A DNA stretch of 8,366 bases from an uncultured Collinsella sp. (lineage in GTDB: Bacteria; Actinomycetota; Coriobacteriia; Coriobacteriales; Coriobacteriaceae): the NCBI GenBank assembly GCA_900550825.1, contig URTZ01000086.1:1-8366 (forward strand), in the 5' to 3' direction. The translations under genes were made by a program, and so were the position numbers. Shown here piece by piece: positions 6,004 through 8,366 of this stretch (the stretch's first letter is position 1; each line of letters begins with the position of its first letter). A model generated the notes under the pieces. It did not search any database, was not told the DNA's origin, and saw only the letters and a list, made by a program, of their open reading frames with translations.

Positions 6004-6106
6004 GTGTAAGGGCGTGAACAATCACGCTCTGAAGCGTGGCGGGGGCAGGGGGCCCGCGTCACATGAGAAGCCCGCAGGCAAGGGGCCTGTGGGGTAAAGG
6101 AGAACA
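6004..6106 (+). promoter_or_regulatory. Structured pnp leader with three consecutive hairpins
   Basis: Three stem-loops fill the gap before pnp. The first, 6009-6030, is a 9-bp stem with one G-U pair and an ACAA loop. The second, 6036-6062, has 6 bp, a bulged G6056 and 3 more bp. The third, 6071-6093, is a 9-bp stem with one G-U pair and a 5-nt loop. None is followed by a U tract, so these are not terminators. The third ends 2 nt before the pnp Shine-Dalgarno AAAGGAG (6096-6102). In E. coli the pnp leader hairpin is cut by RNase III and PNPase represses its own mRNA; a similar role here is inference. No convincing promoter is visible in this stretch. Confidence 0.6.

Positions 6107-8366
<2,260 letters not shown>

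Overview
The window is a dense stretch of bacterial housekeeping genes, all on the + strand, with high GC content and strongly biased codon use. Protein sequences and gene order (dnaJ, mtaB, phoH, ybeY, dgkA, era, recO, then rpsO and pnp) look like an anaerobic high-GC Gram-positive of the Coriobacteriia, most likely Collinsella or a close relative. This assignment is by recognition only, as no search could be run.

Region 1 (1-5540) is a compact seven-gene run that looks like one operon. It starts inside dnaJ (chaperone, 3' part only) and continues with mtaB (tRNA methylthiotransferase), phoH (P-loop ATPase), ybeY (rRNA endoribonuclease), dgkA (membrane lipid kinase), era (ribosome-assembly GTPase) and recO (recombination mediator). 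Gaps are 9-15 bp, mtaB and phoH overlap by 20 bp, and phoH and ybeY overlap at a TTGA junction. No terminator or internal promoter is evident. Apart from dgkA and recO, the theme is protein folding, tRNA modification and 16S rRNA or 30S maturation.

Region 2 (5541-5678) is a 138-bp gap with a plausible extended -10 promoter and an rpsO leader. A GC-rich hairpin in the leader carries a U-G/G-C step like the site recognised by ribosomal protein S15. Region 3 (5679-6003) is rpsO followed by a strong Rho-independent terminator. Region 4 (6004-6106) is a structured pnp leader with three successive hairpins, the last ending just before the pnp ribosome binding site. Region 5 (6107-8366) is pnp, open to the right edge, with all catalytic and RNA-binding domains and an arginine-rich tail.

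I see no mobile element, CRISPR array, tRNA or rRNA gene, defence system or clearly undescribed system. The points most worth checking are the acidic N-terminal extension of Era, the rpsO and pnp leader structures, and the arginine-rich tail of PNPase.
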